Origin: Accumulibacter sp.
GTDB taxonomy: Bacteria > Pseudomonadota > Gammaproteobacteria > Burkholderiales > Rhodocyclaceae
DNA: 64,000 nucleotides
Direction: 5' to 3'
Assembly: GCA_031266435.1 (NCBI GenBank)
Contig: JAISAZ010000086.1
Location: forward strand, 1 to 64,000
Positions 22,461-34,621 of this stretch are shown here, piece by piece (positions within the stretch are counted from its first letter, which is position 1; each line of letters starts with the position of its first letter). Below the pieces are notes generated by a model. The model had not been told where the DNA came from. It did no database searches and saw only the letters and a program-made list of their open reading frames with translations. Position numbers and translations under genes: made by a program.

Positions 22461-22566
22461 CGCTATTCCTTTTCCAAATCGTTCATACCGAGGAGACGAG
22501 CCGTAGACAGTACTTCTCGTCCCGCAAGGCGAAGTCGACGAAGGAAGGGGCGATTTGGAAATGGAA

Positions 22567-23412
22567 TCACAAGACCACCGCACAGAGCAGCGCCACCAGC
22601 GGCAACACCGACGTCAGGCTGTCGATTCGATCGAGAATCCCGCCGTGCCCCGGCAGAAGTCCGCTGCTGTCTTTCACGTCGGCCTGACGCTTCAACATCG
22701 ACTCGAACAGGTCGCCGACGACGCTGATGAGCGAGAGAAAAACGAGCGAAAGAAAGAACGACAGCGGGGAGACGGCGAGTAGTTCTGGAAAAAGTTCCGG
22801 GAAAACTGCGCGAACGCAAAAACCGTAAACGACGACGGCGAATACGCCGCCGGCGACGCCTTCCCAGGTTTTTCCGGGGCTGATCGACGGCGCCAGTTTG
22901 TGACGGCCGAAACTCCGACCGAAAAAATAGCCGCCCGTATCCGCGAGCCAGACGATCGCCATGACGGCGAGCAGGGGCCACGCACCCAGGCGCTTCAACT
23001 GGATCAACGCGAGCCACGTGGGCAGGATGAGCAGGAGTCCCGTCGCCGCGCCCAAGGCAGGGTTTTTCAGCGGCCAGCGCCGGTTCAACCAGACGGGAAC
23101 GCAAGCGAACCAGAAAACGAAGGCCGGAAGATAAAAATAGAATCCGAAGCACCGCGCCGTCGCGGGGAAGTCGTTTTCCAGCCCCGTCGGCGACGGAAAG
23201 GCAAAGACGAGGAGCACGCAGAGCGCGCAAACGACGACGCCCGACGCAAGTCTCGCGCCGGAATCGAGCCGCATCAGACCGCCCCACTCCCACGCCGCGA
23301 GCGCGGCGATCAGCGTGACGAAACCCGCCCAGCCGACCGGCGGCAGCGCGAAGAGCGCGAAAAAGAAAACCGAGAGGAGAACGGCGGCGGTGAGTATCCG
23401 CGCTTTAAGCAT
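22567..23412 (-). CDS. cdsA: phosphatidate cytidylyltransferase
   Basis: [71 protein letters not shown]. Confidence 0.97.
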   Translation of the reverse strand: MLKARILTAAVLLSVFFFALFALPPVGWAGFVTLIAALAAWEWGGLMRLDSGARLASGVVVCALCVLLVFAFPSPTGLENDFPATARCFGFYFYLPAFVFWFACVPVWLNRRWPLKNPALGAATGLLLILPTWLALIQLKRLGAWPLLAVMAIVWLADTGGYFFGRSFGRHKLAPSISPGKTWEGVAGGVFAVVVYGFCVRAVFPELFPELLAVSPLSFFLSLVFLSLISVVGDLFESMLKRQADVKDSSGLLPGHGGILDRIDSLTSVLPLVALLCAVVL

Positions 23413-24241
23413 CGGACTTCGCTGCCTGAAGGGTCTGCCCGGAAACGCGAACGGCGTCCACGCGCGGCGGGGCGAGGCCGGCCGCCAGTTGTTCGCTCGT
23501 TCGTCCGAAGCGGCGCTCGCGCCGACGGTACGAAGCGATCGCCTCGTCGAAAGCGCGGGAATCGAATTCGGGCCACAGCGTGTCGGTGAAATGAAATTCC
23601 GTATACGCCAACTGCCACAGGAGGAAATTGCTGATGCGCTCCTCGCCCCCCGTCCGTATGAACAAATCGGGTTCGGGCGCGTAACTCATCGCAAGCCAGG
23701 GTGTGAAATCCGCTTCGGTCCACCCGCCGAGCGCGCCCGGGTTGTCGAGCGCCATCCGGTTCATGGCCTGGAGGATATCCCACCGTCCTCCATAGTTCGC
23801 GGCGATCGTCAAGGTGAGTTTGTCGTTGCTCGCCGTCTCGCGTTCGGCGGACTCGATCATCCGGCGCAGATTCGCGTCGAAGCGCGAAAGTTCCCCGACG
23901 ATCTTCAGGCGCACGCCGTTGCGCCCAAGTTTCGAGACTTCGTTTTCGAGCGCCTGCGAAAACAACTGCATCAGGAAGGAAACTTCTTCGGGCGGACGCC
24001 GCCAGTTCTCCGAACTGAACGCGAAGAGCGTCAGAAAACCGATGCCGTGTTCCAGGCAATAGCGGACAGCGCCGCGAACCGTCTCGACGCCGCGATGGTG
24101 GCCGGCCAGACGCGGCAGAAAACGCTTCCGCGCCCAACGACCGTTTCCATCCATGATGATGGCGACGTGGTGCGGAGTATCCGCCGTATCGGGAACTTCA
24201 CTCGTCGAACTTTTGAAAATCGCCGCCATCAGGAAACTCAA
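23405..24241 (-). CDS. uppS: isoprenyl transferase / UPP synthase
   Basis: [74 protein letters not shown]. Confidence 0.97.
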   Translation of the reverse strand: MSFLMAAIFKSSTSEVPDTADTPHHVAIIMDGNGRWARKRFLPRLAGHHRGVETVRGAVRYCLEHGIGFLTLFAFSSENWRRPPEEVSFLMQLFSQALENEVSKLGRNGVRLKIVGELSRFDANLRRMIESAERETASNDKLTLTIAANYGGRWDILQAMNRMALDNPGALGGWTEADFTPWLAMSYAPEPDLFIRTGGEERISNFLLWQLAYTEFHFTDTLWPEFDSRAFDEAIASYRRRERRFGRTSEQLAAGLAPPRVDAVRVSGQTLQAAKSDA

Positions 24242-24798
24242 ACCGCCATGACTTCGACTTTTTTCTGGGCGGTGAGCTTATCGACTTCCGCGACGAAACG
24301 GTCGGTGAGCTTCTGGACTTCGTCCTGCGCCCGCCGCTCCTCGTCCTCGGAACACTCTTTTTTCTTGAGCAAGTCTTTCAGCGCCGAATTGGCGTCGCGC
24401 CGCAAGTTCCGCATCGCGACGCGCGCGTTTTCGCATTCGTGCGTCACGACCTTGGTCAGCTCGCGCCGACGCTCTTCGGTCAAGGGCGGCATCGGGACAC
24501 GGATTCCGTCGCTTTGCGTCGCGGGGTTCAGCCCCAGATTCGAATCCCGAATCGCCTTTTCGACCTTGCCGACCATCGCTTTTTCCCAGACCTGCACGCC
24601 GAGAGCGCGCGAATCGATCAAGGTGACGCTCGAAACCGTGCTGATCGGAACCATTGAACCGTAGTATTCGACCTGAACGTGGTCGAGCAGACCGACGTGC
24701 GCGCGCCCGGTACGAATCTTGGCCAGCTCGATCTTGAGCGCCTCGATCGACTTCTGCATCTTGTATTCGGTCGTTTTTTTCGTTTCGGCAATCGACAT
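24238..24798 (-). CDS. frr: ribosome recycling factor
   Basis: [51 protein letters not shown]. Confidence 0.97.
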   Translation of the reverse strand: MSIAETKKTTEYKMQKSIEALKIELAKIRTGRAHVGLLDHVQVEYYGSMVPISTVSSVTLIDSRALGVQVWEKAMVGKVEKAIRDSNLGLNPATQSDGIRVPMPPLTEERRRELTKVVTHECENARVAMRNLRRDANSALKDLLKKKECSEDEERRAQDEVQKLTDRFVAEVDKLTAQKKVEVMAV

Positions 24799-24815
24799 GA
24801 CGATTTCTCCAGAAA

Positions 24816-25541
24816 TCAACAATACACCAGCGTACCTTCGTTTTCGCCAAGGACGACGCGCCGGAGCGCGCCTCGCTTGAAAATCGAAAAAACGTTGATC
24901 GGCAGACGCCGGTCGCGGCAAAGCGCGAAAGCCGTCGCGTCCAGAACGGCGAGGTTGCGCGAGATTGCCTCGTCGAAACCGATGCGGTCGTAGCGAACGG
25001 CCGCCGGGTTCTTGATCGGGTCTTCCGAATAGATTCCGTCAACCTTCGTCGCCTTCAGGACGATTTCGGCGCCGATCTCCGCGCCGCGCAAAGCCGCCGC
25101 GGTGTCCGTCGTAAAGAAGGGATTCCCCGTCCCGCCCGCGAAAATGACCGTTTTACCCTGTTCCAGCGCGCGGATCGCCTTGCCGCGAATATACGGCTCG
25201 ACGACCTGCTCGATGTTCAGCGCGGATTGAACGATCGCCTTCATCCCCAGCGCACGCATCGCGTCCTGAAGCGCCAGCCCGTTCATCACGGTCGCCAGCA
25301 TCCCCATATAGTCGGCCTGCGCGCGGTCCATCCCGGTCGCGGCGGGCGCAACGCCACGGAAAATATTTCCGCCGCCGATGACGATCCCGATCTGGACGCC
25401 CAAGTCGACGATGTCCTTGACCTCGCCGACGATCTCCGAAATCGTCTGGCGGTTGATCCCGTAGGCATCCGGCCCCATGAGGGCCTCGCCCGAGAGCTTC
25501 AGGAGAATGCGCCGGAACGCGGGAGACGGGGTCGCGCCCAT
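24816..25541 (-). CDS. pyrH: UMP kinase
   Basis: [40 protein letters not shown]. Confidence 0.97.
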   Translation of the reverse strand: MGATPSPAFRRILLKLSGEALMGPDAYGINRQTISEIVGEVKDIVDLGVQIGIVIGGGNIFRGVAPAATGMDRAQADYMGMLATVMNGLALQDAMRALGMKAIVQSALNIEQVVEPYIRGKAIRALEQGKTVIFAGGTGNPFFTTDTAAALRGAEIGAEIVLKATKVDGIYSEDPIKNPAAVRYDRIGFDEAISRNLAVLDATAFALCRDRRLPINVFSIFKRGALRRVVLGENEGTLVYC

Positions 25542-25550
25542 GATGGCGAC

Positions 25551-26450
25551 TCAGGCGGTAGGCGTAGCGGCGGCGGCCTGCGCGGCAACCTCGGCTGCGA
25601 AGTCGTTCGCACGCTTTTCCAGCCCTTCGCCGACGACGTAGAAACAAAAGCCCGCGACCGAAGCGCCCCTGGATTTCAGCAACTGCTCGACGGTCTGCTT
25701 CCCGTCTTCGGACTTGACGAAGATCTGTCCGAGCAAGGCGACTTCCCTGAGAAATTTCGCAACCGAACCTTCGACGATCTTTTCGATCATCGCTTCGGGC
25801 TTGCCGGACTCCTTGGCTTTTTCGGTCGCCACGCGCCGTTCGCTCTCGATCAGTTCGATCGGGACGTCGCCGACACCGAGCGCAGCCGGCTTCGACGCCG
25901 CGATGTGCATCGCCAGATCCTTTCCGAGCGAAGCGTCGCCGCCGACGACATCGACGAGCGCGCCGATTTTCGCGCCGCCGTGGATGTAGGAAACGAGCTT
26001 CCCCTTGGCTTCGAGACGCGCGAAACGCCGCAAGGAGAGGTTTTCGCCGATCCGACCGACCAGGTCGACACGCGCAGACTCGACGGTGCCCTCGCCGAGC
26101 GGGAGCGCGGAAAGCGCCTGAATGTCGGCGGGATTTTTCTCGACGACCAATTCCGCCGCCTGGTTGGCGAGCGCAAGAAAATCAGGATTCTTGGCGACGA
26201 AATCGGTTTCACAATTGACTTCGAGCAAGGCCGCCGTTTTGCCGTCCGGCGAAATATGGACGGCGACGATCCCTTCCGCCGTAATCCGGGACGACGCCTT
26301 TCTGGCCTTGGACCCCAATTTGACCCGCAGGATTTCCTCGGCCTTGGCGAGATCGCCGTCGGCTTCGGTCAGCGCCTTTTTGCACTCCATCATCGGCGCA
26401 TCGGTTTTTTCACGTAATTCCTTGACTAGACTCGCGGTAACAGCCGCCAT
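25551..26450 (-). CDS. tsf: elongation factor Ts
   Basis: [38 protein letters not shown]. Confidence 0.97.
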   Translation of the reverse strand: MAAVTASLVKELREKTDAPMMECKKALTEADGDLAKAEEILRVKLGSKARKASSRITAEGIVAVHISPDGKTAALLEVNCETDFVAKNPDFLALANQAAELVVEKNPADIQALSALPLGEGTVESARVDLVGRIGENLSLRRFARLEAKGKLVSYIHGGAKIGALVDVVGGDASLGKDLAMHIAASKPAALGVGDVPIELIESERRVATEKAKESGKPEAMIEKIVEGSVAKFLREVALLGQIFVKSEDGKQTVEQLLKSRGASVAGFCFYVVGEGLEKRANDFAAEVAAQAAAATPTA

Positions 26451-26571
26451 GTTTTTTCTCCGTTTTCGAGACCGCCGGAAAAACCGTCCGCCTCGCACTC
26501 CAATATTTCAACGCTCCAACGCATCCACAGGGCACGGCGCGCGACGCGCGCGGCCGCTCAAGGTCCCGGGA

Positions 26572-27309
26572 TCAGGCGACTTCTTCGACGAAATCGTCGC
26601 CGGCGATCGTTTCGACGAGTTCTTCGACCAGCCGACTGCGCCCTTCGAGGATCGCATCGGCGACGCCCCGCGAGTACAGACGGATCGCGCTCGACGAATC
26701 GTCGTTCCCCGGAATCATGTAATCGATCCCGTCGGGCGAGTGGTTGGTATCGACGACAGCGACGACCGGAATGCCGAGTTTGTTCGCTTCGGTGATCGCG
26801 ATCTTGTGATAGCCCACGTCGATGACAAAAAGCGCGTCGGGCAGCGTGGTCATTTCCTTGATCCCGCCGATCGACTTTTCCAGTTTGTCGAGTTCGCGCT
26901 GCATGTGCAGCGCGTCTTTCTTGCCGAGCTTTTCAATCGAACCGTCGTCACGCGTGGCCTCCATGTCTTTCAGGCGCTTGATCGACTGGCGGATCGTCTT
27001 GAAGTTGGTCAGCATGCCGCCGAGCCAGCGCTGGTCGACGTAGGGCGCGTCGGCGCGGGACGCCTCCTCCGCGATGATCTCGCGCGCCTGACGCTTGGTC
27101 GCGACGAAAAGGATCGTGCCTTTGTTCGACGCCAACTTGCGGACGAAGGACATCGCCTCGTTATACTTGACCAGGGTTTGTTCCAGATTGACGATGTGAA
27201 TCCTGCTGCGCGAACCGAAAATATACGGAGCCATCTTCGGGTTCCAGAAGCGGGTCTGATGGCCGAAATGGACACCGGCTTCCAGCATTTGACGCATGGT
27301 TGCGGACAT
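26572..27309 (-). CDS. rpsB: 30S ribosomal protein S2
   Basis: [46 protein letters not shown]. Confidence 0.98.
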   Translation of the reverse strand: MSATMRQMLEAGVHFGHQTRFWNPKMAPYIFGSRSRIHIVNLEQTLVKYNEAMSFVRKLASNKGTILFVATKRQAREIIAEEASRADAPYVDQRWLGGMLTNFKTIRQSIKRLKDMEATRDDGSIEKLGKKDALHMQRELDKLEKSIGGIKEMTTLPDALFVIDVGYHKIAITEANKLGIPVVAVVDTNHSPDGIDYMIPGNDDSSSAIRLYSRGVADAILEGRSRLVEELVETIAGDDFVEEVA

Positions 27310-27319
27310 TTGATATTTT

Positions 27320-27410
27320 CCTTTCAGGGTTGAAACCACCATTCGCCAGACTACGCCCGCCGAAGCGGACACCCTTGAACAGGCGAATGTGCGTAATTCC
27401 GCGCCGTCGC
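27320..27410 (-). promoter_or_regulatory. candidate rpsB (S2) leader with a long-range stem and possible pseudoknot
   Basis: CATTCGCC (minus, complement of 27382-27389) pairs with GGCGAATG (complement of 27340-27347); AGGGT in the enclosed loop can pair with ACCCT just before the RBS. Confidence 0.5.
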
Positions 27411-27491
27411 CGACGCGGTGTCGAAACAAGCGTTTTTCAGGGAAACACTTGAAAAACTTTTGGAGTATACACGAAATTGGGGGATGCTGCT

Positions 27492-27632
27492 GGTCAGGTA
27501 TCAGGAGTCAGGGGACAGGAGACAGGAGACAGGAGACAGAAAAGTTACCGGCGGCTCCGCCGCCGGAGAAAAATCGACGAAAACCCGATCGGTTTTCATC
27601 TGTCTCCTGTCTCCCGTCTCCTGATACCTGAT
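27492..27632. repeat. mosaic intergenic repeat, copy 4
   Basis: AGGTATCAGGAGTCAGGGGACAGGAGACAGGAGACAGG, CCGGCGGCTCCGCCGCCGG, CCGATCGGTTTTCATCTG, CTCCTGATACCTGATG. Confidence 0.8.
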
Positions 27633-27647
27633 GGGCGCCGCGGGGTC

Positions 27648-28127
27648 TCAAACGGGTACCGTCGACGCCCACTCGCCGCGCAGCGAGTCGGTATCTTCGC
27701 GTTCGCCGCGCCAGGTCGTGTAGGCGGTCAGGTCGAAGCGAACGAGGCGGACGCTGTTGAACAGCCCCGTCAGCGCCGCGCAGACCGCTTGTTGCGGTCG
27801 CCACAGAGCTGGGTCGCGGTCGGGGTGCGAGAGCCAATCGTCGAGGCTGTCGTACCAGATGACGAAGACCGATTCGGGCATCCCGCCTTTTTCCTTGATC
27901 AGCGCGCGGATATTGTCCGCAGTGGCCGCAAGCGCTTCCGAGCGCCATTCTTTGAGTTCGAGCATTCGGGCGGCGACGCTTTTTGGGACGGGCTGCGCGC
28001 CGTTTTCCCATTGGCGCCAGGTTTCTCCGGAAAATTCCGGGTTTACGGTCGGGGCGATCAGGCGTTCCGCGTCCTGGGCGGTGAAGAAGAGAAGGCGGCG
28101 TAGCGCCTGGAGCGTTATGGGGGTCAT
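27648..28127 (-). CDS. YdiL-like / DUF1870-like protein
   Basis: LQALRRLLFFTAQDAERLIAP..FSGETWRQWENGAQPVPKSVA. Confidence 0.55.
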   Translation of the reverse strand: MTPITLQALRRLLFFTAQDAERLIAPTVNPEFSGETWRQWENGAQPVPKSVAARMLELKEWRSEALAATADNIRALIKEKGGMPESVFVIWYDSLDDWLSHPDRDPALWRPQQAVCAALTGLFNSVRLVRFDLTAYTTWRGEREDTDSLRGEWASTVPV

Positions 28128-28321
28128 GGTCGGTGTGGGGTAGGTCGCTGGAAAAAACGGTCGGTAATTCGGGGTAAATCATCCTGAATCGGGGCAAGGG
28201 GGGGATAATAACGCATCCGCGCCCGGAATGCGCGGAAACGGGAAGACGAGGCAAGGCTCGTACCCGGAAAAATTCAGGATTGAAGGGTTTTTTTGATACG
28301 CACACTGTTAGGAGGGGAAAA

Positions 28322-28810
28322 ATGAAAAAGGCGTTTGACAGAGTCGTATTCGCGTTTGTCGTTCTTCTGCTTTGTTCGTGCAGCGGGATGCTTGCTCCAA
28401 GCGACTTGGGTGTATATGACAAAACGGTTCCGGCGAACCAGTTGGCGCTCCTGTATATTCCAGCGTATTACACGGTCAATCTTTTCGACGGGAAGGAGGT
28501 CGGATGGACCGGGGGAGAACTCATTCCCACGGGCGCCGAAATTCTGATTCCGCCGGGGACGCACGAGTTTGAATACCGTTATGACAAACCTCAGACGGGT
28601 GGGTGTACGGCCGGCGCGCCGCAACAATCCTGCAGCGTCAGCAGGGGCTTCAGGACCTGTTACCAGACGACTCAGCGGACTTGCACGCCGGTCGTTCCCG
28701 CGCGGGCGTTCGACGGGAAAGCCAGCGCGACGATCGAAGCGGGCAAGAATTACCAGGTCAACGAAAAGGACATCGGCTTGGGCAAGTCGCCCTTCAGTAC
28801 CAGAAAGTGA
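28322..28810 (+). CDS. putative lipoprotein
   Basis: Signal peptide with lipobox (VVLLLCSCSG), RBS GGAGGGG upstream. Confidence 0.7.
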   Translation: MKKAFDRVVFAFVVLLLCSCSGMLAPSDLGVYDKTVPANQLALLYIPAYYTVNLFDGKEVGWTGGELIPTGAEILIPPGTHEFEYRYDKPQTGGCTAGAPQQSCSVSRGFRTCYQTTQRTCTPVVPARAFDGKASATIEAGKNYQVNEKDIGLGKSPFSTRK

Positions 28811-28892
28811 GAGGGGATGAAGTCCGGCGGCTGCTTCGAAGGCGATTCCCGGAACTCGCATGACGATGGATTTTCCTGTGCGCCGGCGGTGA

Positions 28893-29368
<476 letters not shown>

Positions 29369-29369
<1 letters not shown>

Positions 29370-29851
29370 TGCGAATCCGGATTTCGATTGCGCGCCAAAC
29401 GCTCGTTTTGAGCGACGATTCCGGTCAGGTCTCCGGCGTCTGGCCCGTTTCGACCTCGTCACGCGGGCCGGGTGAGCGCCGCGAGAGTTGTTGTACGCCG
29501 CGAGGCCGGCACGTCGTTCGGGCGAAAATCGGCGCGGGCTTGCCGGTGAATACCGTTTTTTCCGCCCGTCGCCCGACGGGGGAGGTCTATTCGCCCGCGC
29601 TCGCGGCGACTTTTCCCGACAAGGACTGGATTCTTACGAGGATTCTGTGGCTTTCAGGCGTGGAGCCTGGAAAAAACCGCTTGGGCGAGGTCGATACGAT
29701 GCGCCGCTATATCTATATTCACGGCTGCCCCGACGCGGTGTCGCTTCTTTTCCCCGGATCGCACGGGTGCGTCCGCATGCGCAACGCCGACGTCGTGGAA
29801 CTTTTCGACCGCACGCCGGTTCGCACGCTCGTGGAAATCGTCGAAAACTGA
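29369..29851 (+). CDS. L,D-transpeptidase (YkuD)
   Basis: IYIHGCPDAVSLLFPGSHGCVRMRNADVVELFD; overlaps the tadA stop. Confidence 0.9.
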
Positions 29852-29911
29852 GAACTAGTTGATTTATTTTTTCTCAAAAAGAGTGATAATGCGAAAAAAA
29901 TCAAGGAGGGG

Positions 29912-31105
29912 TTGAAAACTCAGATGGATAATGTGCGTAAAACGATCATGTTGGTCGATGACAACATCTCCAACCTGACGATCGGAAAGAACGTTCTGCG
30001 CGACAAGTACAACGTTTTTACGCTCTCTTCCGGCGAAAAACTTTTCAAGATGCTTGAAAAGGTGACGCCCGACTTCATCATGTTGGACATCGAGATGCCC
30101 GAGATGGACGGGTACGCCGTGATGAGGCAGCTTAAAGCCAGCCCGAAAACGGAGTCGATTCCCGTTATTTTTCTGACGGCGAAGAACGATTCGAACAGCG
30201 AGCTTGAGGGCTTGTCACTCGGTGCCGTCGACTACATCTCCAAGCCGTTTTCTCCGCCGCTTCTCTTGAAGCGCATCGAGCTTCATTCGATGATCGAGTC
30301 GCAGAAACGGGAGCTTCAGGATTACAACGACAATCTCCAGGAGATGGTCGAAAAGAAGACCGAAGACGTTTTCAATCTGCAAAACGTCGTGCTCCAGACG
30401 ATGGCGGAACTCGTCGAATGCAGGGACGACATCACCGGCGGGCACATCGAACGTACGCGCTTCTACCTCCAGATTCTCGTCAATGCGATGGTCGAGAGAA
30501 ATCTCCACCGTGAGCAGGCGCTGGAGTGGATCAAGGACCGTTACTTTTTCGTCTCGGCGCAGTTGCACGACGTCGGCACAATCGCCATCAGCGACAGCAT
30601 CCTGAAGAAGCCCGGCCCGCTGACGCCCGAAGAATTCAACGAAATGAAAACGCATACGACCTTCGGCGCGCAGATCATCGAAAAGATCAGGCATCGCGTC
30701 AACGAAGAGTCCTTCCTCGATTACGCGAAAATATTCGCGCTGACGCATCACGAAAAATGGGACGGGTCGGGCTATCCCGAAGGGCTTGCCGGAGAGAATA
30801 TCCCTTTGCAGGGGAGATTGATGGCGATCTCGGACGTCTACGACGCGTTGATCGCGGAGCGTCCCTACAAGAAGCCGATGTCGCACGAGCGCGCCGTCTC
30901 GATCATCCTGGAAGGACGCGGGAAGCATTTCGACCCGCAGCTTGTCGACGTATTCCTTTCGATTTCCGACCAGTTCGAGCGCGTGACCGAGCTTTCGTAC
31001 CGCATCCTGAGCGGAAAATCCGGTGCCGAAGAAAAGATGGAACTCAACGAGATGCTTCAGCCCGCTTCGCTTTATCCCAAACGACAGCACATTGTGATGG
31101 AGTGA
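29912..31105 (+). CDS. response regulator with HD-GYP domain
   Basis: IMLVDDNISNLTIGKNVL receiver; HDVGTIAISDSILKKPGPL, HHEKWDGSGYPEGLAGE. Confidence 0.93.
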   Translation: MKTQMDNVRKTIMLVDDNISNLTIGKNVLRDKYNVFTLSSGEKLFKMLEKVTPDFIMLDIEMPEMDGYAVMRQLKASPKTESIPVIFLTAKNDSNSELEGLSLGAVDYISKPFSPPLLLKRIELHSMIESQKRELQDYNDNLQEMVEKKTEDVFNLQNVVLQTMAELVECRDDITGGHIERTRFYLQILVNAMVERNLHREQALEWIKDRYFFVSAQLHDVGTIAISDSILKKPGPLTPEEFNEMKTHTTFGAQIIEKIRHRVNEESFLDYAKIFALTHHEKWDGSGYPEGLAGENIPLQGRLMAISDVYDALIAERPYKKPMSHERAVSIILEGRGKHFDPQLVDVFLSISDQFERVTELSYRILSGKSGAEEKMELNEMLQPASLYPKRQHIVME

Positions 31106-31670
31106 GCAGGGATCAGGGATCAGGAGACAGAGGACAGGAGACAGAGAAGAAATATGCGGCGCGAAGCGCCGGAAAATAATCTGTCTCCCGTCTTAATCTG
31201 TCTCCCGTCTCCTGACATCTGATTCCTGAAACCCACCCCCGGCCCCTCCCTTGTCAGGGAGGGGAGATACGTGGCTCCCTCCCCTGACAAGGGGAGGGAC
31301 GGGGAGGGGTTTCCGATCGGTATTTTGTCGCTTTTCCCCGGTGGCGAAGCCGCCGGTAATTGATCTGATTCCTGTCGTCTGATTTCTGATACCTGATCGG
31401 AAGCGGTGAATTCCCGCTTTTGCGGTGCGTCGACGCGCCGGAGAATGATATTCGGTTCCTCCCCTGACAAGGGGAGGACAGGAGGGGTTTGATTCCGTTT
31501 CCAAACCGCCCCTATTCCATTATTCATAGGACAGCGGAACGTTGTGGCTCTCGCTGCGCTCAGCCCAACCTATACCGCCGCTTGGGCACGGCATGCCGTG
31601 CCCCTACAAGAACCCAACGCACAACTACCGATCGGTTTCATCTGTCTCCTGTTTCCTGTTTCCTGACTCC
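31104..31670. repeat. mosaic intergenic repeat, copy 5 (largest, several submodules)
   Basis: GGATCAGGGATCAGGAGACAGAGGACAGGAGACAG, CCCTCCCCTGACAAGGGGAGGG (twice), GGTGGCGAAGCCGCCGG, CTCAGCCCAACCTATACCGCC, GGGCACGGCATGCCGTGCCC. Confidence 0.8.
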
Positions 31671-34363
31671 TGAACAGGGTGCCGCGTTTCGACCATCACG
31701 AGCGGTTCGGTGGGCGCGGGCGCGGCGGTCGTGCGGCGACGCCGGGGCGCGCGGGGCTTGGGTTCTTCTTCCTGGGCGAACTCGGCAAGTTTCACACTGT
31801 CGGTCTCGACCATCACGAGTCCGCTGGTCGTGATCGCGTTGCGGAGTTCGGCCCCGCTCGTTTCGGGCGATTCGACCATAGCCGTTTCGGGCGCGTTGGC
31901 TTCAGGTTCCGCTACAGGCTCTTCCTCGGTGCTCGCTACGGAGGGGGGCGCGACTTCGGTCGGCGGGGTCTCGGGGACGCCGACGCTTTCGGGGGCTTTG
32001 GCCTCCGGCGCCACGGACGTGGAGAGTGGGGAGAGTGGAAGGAGGAGCTGCGGTTCCGGCGCTTCCAAAAGAGGCGTTTCGGTCTCTTCAAGAAGAGGCG
32101 AGGTTTCCGGTGTCGGGGCTTTTTGCGCGGCTTCGGGTGAAGCCCTCACGGCGTCGCTCGCGGGCACGACAGGGGGAGGGAGAGGGGACTCCTGAGCGTC
32201 CGGTCGCGCGTCCTGCATTTTTTCCGCCGAAGTTGCGTCTTCTCTTCCTTCTTTTGCTTCTCCGCGTTCACGGCGCCCACCGCGACGACCGCGCCGGCGG
32301 GGGGTGTTTTCTTCGGTGGGTTTTTCTCCAGAGTCATCGACGGGAGCGGTGGTCTCGGCCACGGCCACGGCCACGGGCACAGCTTCCTTCATCTTGGCGC
32401 GCGTGTTTTTGCCTTCGCCGTTCCGGCGGCGCGCTTCCTTCGGCTCGCGGTCGCCGCGCAATTCCTTCGGCTCACGCTCGCTACGCGTTTCCTTCGGCTC
32501 CCGGTCGCCGCGCGGCGCCTTCGGTTCGCGCTCGCCGCGCGATTCCCTCGGTTCGCGGTCTTCACCACGCCGCCGTTCGCCACGGCGTGCGCCGCCGCGC
32601 GCTTTCTTTTCGGGGAGGGGCGGCGGTGTCGGCGCCGCTTCTTCTTCGACGTTTTCTTTGCCGAACCACGATGCGATCTTCGAGATGAATCCGCCGAGGA
32701 TGCCTTCTTTTTCGGGCGCTTTCGGCGCTTTCTTTTCCGGCGCCTTGGGAATGGGCGCGGACTCCGTGATCGTGATTCCTTTGATCGCGGCTTCCTGACG
32801 CGGGGGGTGGTCGCCGGAGGCGCTCTGGCGCGCGTCGGCTTCTTCGGGGACGTCGACGCGCTTGTACGAGGGCAGCGGCGGGTTTTCGAGGTCGAGTTCG
32901 TCGTGGCGGTAGCGGGCGATGCTGTGCTGCGGCGGGTTCAGGTGCGTGTTCGGGATCAGAAGAATGCCGACCTTGTGCCGGAGTTCGATCGCCTGGAGGT
33001 CGTAGCGCTTTTCGTTGAACAGGAAGGTTGCGACGTCGACGGGAATCTGCGCTTGAATCGCGGCGGTGTTTTCTTTCATCGCTTCTTCTTCGAGAATCCG
33101 AAGAATGTGCAGGGCGGCGGATTCGGCGCTGCGGATGTGGCCGGTTCCCGAACAGCGCGGGCAGGTGATGTAGCTGGATTCTTCAAGCGCGGGGCGAAGC
33201 CTTTGGCGCGATAATTCCATCAGGCCGAAGCGGCTGATCTTGCTCGTCTGGACGCGCGCGCGGTCGAGGCGCAGGTTTTCGCGCAGGCGGGACTCGACTT
33301 CGCGCTGATTGCGCGAAACTTCCATGTCGATGAAGTCGATCACGACGAGGCCGCCCAAGTCGCGCAGACGCAGTTGGCGGGCGATTTCTTCGGCGGCTTC
33401 GAGATTCGTCTTGAACGCGGTTTCTTCGATGTCGGCGCCGCGCGTCGAACGCCCGGAATTGACGTCGACCGAGACGAGCGCTTCGGTGTGGTCGATCACG
33501 ATCGCGCCGCCCGAAGGCAGGGAGACTTCGCGGGAGTACGCCGACTCGATCTGGTGTTCGATCTGGAAGCGCGAAAAGAGGGGGACGTCGTCGCGGTAGC
33601 GCTTGATCCGGTTCGGCATTTCGGGCATGACGTAGGACATGAACTTCCGCGCCTGCTCGAAAACTTCGTCGGTGTCGATCAGGATTTCTCCGATGTCGGG
33701 CTGAAAGTAATCGCGGATCGCGCGGATGACGAGCGTGTCTTCCTGATAGATCAGGGAGGGCGCTTTTTCCTGGACGGAGGCGGCGGTGATCGCTTTCCAG
33801 AGTTGGAGTTGGTAATTGAGGTCCCACTGGAGTTCTTCGATGCTCCGTCCGATCGCCGCGGTCCGGGCGATGAGGCTCATCCCCTGGGGAACTTCGAGTT
33901 GCTCGATCAGCGCGCGCAATTCGTTGCGGTCTTCACCTTCGACGCGGCGTGAGACGCCGCCGCCCCTCGGATTGTTCGGCATCAGGACGAGATAGCGACC
34001 GGCGAGGCTGATGAAGGTCGTCATCGCGGCGCCTTTGTTTCCGCGCTCGTCTTTTTCGACCTGGACGATCAGTTCCTGACCTTCGCGTAGCGCTTCCTTG
34101 ATCGAAGCGCGCGCTTCGACGCCTTCCTGAAAGTACGAACGGGAGATTTCCTTGAACGGCAGAAAACCATTGCGCTCGGCGCCGTAATCGACGAAGGCGG
34201 CTTCGAGGCTTGGCTCGATGTGGGTGATGACCGCCTTGTAGATATTGCTTTTTTTCTGTTCTTTTGCGGCCGATTCAATGTCGAGGTCGATGAGTTTTTG
34301 ACCGTCGACAATGGCGACACGGAGTTCTTCGGCCTGTGTCGCGTTGAACAACATACGTTTCAT
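31625..34363 (-). CDS. rne: ribonuclease E
   Basis: MKRMLFNATQAEELRVAIVDGQKLIDLDIE; GGAIVIDHTEALVSVDVNSGRSTRGADIEETAFKTNLEAA; CPRCSGTG zinc link; basic low-complexity C-terminal half. Confidence 0.97.
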   Translation of the reverse strand: MKRMLFNATQAEELRVAIVDGQKLIDLDIESAAKEQKKSNIYKAVITHIEPSLEAAFVDYGAERNGFLPFKEISRSYFQEGVEARASIKEALREGQELIVQVEKDERGNKGAAMTTFISLAGRYLVLMPNNPRGGGVSRRVEGEDRNELRALIEQLEVPQGMSLIARTAAIGRSIEELQWDLNYQLQLWKAITAASVQEKAPSLIYQEDTLVIRAIRDYFQPDIGEILIDTDEVFEQARKFMSYVMPEMPNRIKRYRDDVPLFSRFQIEHQIESAYSREVSLPSGGAIVIDHTEALVSVDVNSGRSTRGADIEETAFKTNLEAAEEIARQLRLRDLGGLVVIDFIDMEVSRNQREVESRLRENLRLDRARVQTSKISRFGLMELSRQRLRPALEESSYITCPRCSGTGHIRSAESAALHILRILEEEAMKENTAAIQAQIPVDVATFLFNEKRYDLQAIELRHKVGILLIPNTHLNPPQHSIARYRHDELDLENPPLPSYKRVDVPEEADARQSASGDHPPRQEAAIKGITITESAPIPKAPEKKAPKAPEKEGILGGFISKIASWFGKENVEEEAAPTPPPLPEKKARGGARRGERRRGEDREPRESRGEREPKAPRGDREPKETRSEREPKELRGDREPKEARRRNGEGKNTRAKMKEAVPVAVAVAETTAPVDDSGEKPTEENTPRRRGRRGGRRERGEAKEGREDATSAEKMQDARPDAQESPLPPPVVPASDAVRASPEAAQKAPTPETSPLLEETETPLLEAPEPQLLLPLSPLSTSVAPEAKAPESVGVPETPPTEVAPPSVASTEEEPVAEPEANAPETAMVESPETSGAELRNAITTSGLVMVETDSVKLAEFAQEEEPKPRAPRRRRTTAAPAPTEPLVMVETRHPVQESGNRKQETDETDR

Positions 34364-34621
34364 AAAAACGGGCTCCCGCGCGCACCACGGGAACGCCTTG
34401 TGCAGCAGCGCAAATTACAAGAATTAGTTAGATTTCGGAAATGCCGAATAAACTTGCAAAGACTGTTATAACTAATCGAATATGTTTCGCTGACTTTGGC
34501 TTTTTTTTCTTTCCGAAACCCCGGAAACCTTCAAGCCTGCCCTCGGCGCCCCCCGAACGTGTTCGGCGCGCGCAAAAATCAAGTAGTATCGCTACTTTTG
34601 GTGAGCGAACTTAACCAGTTT

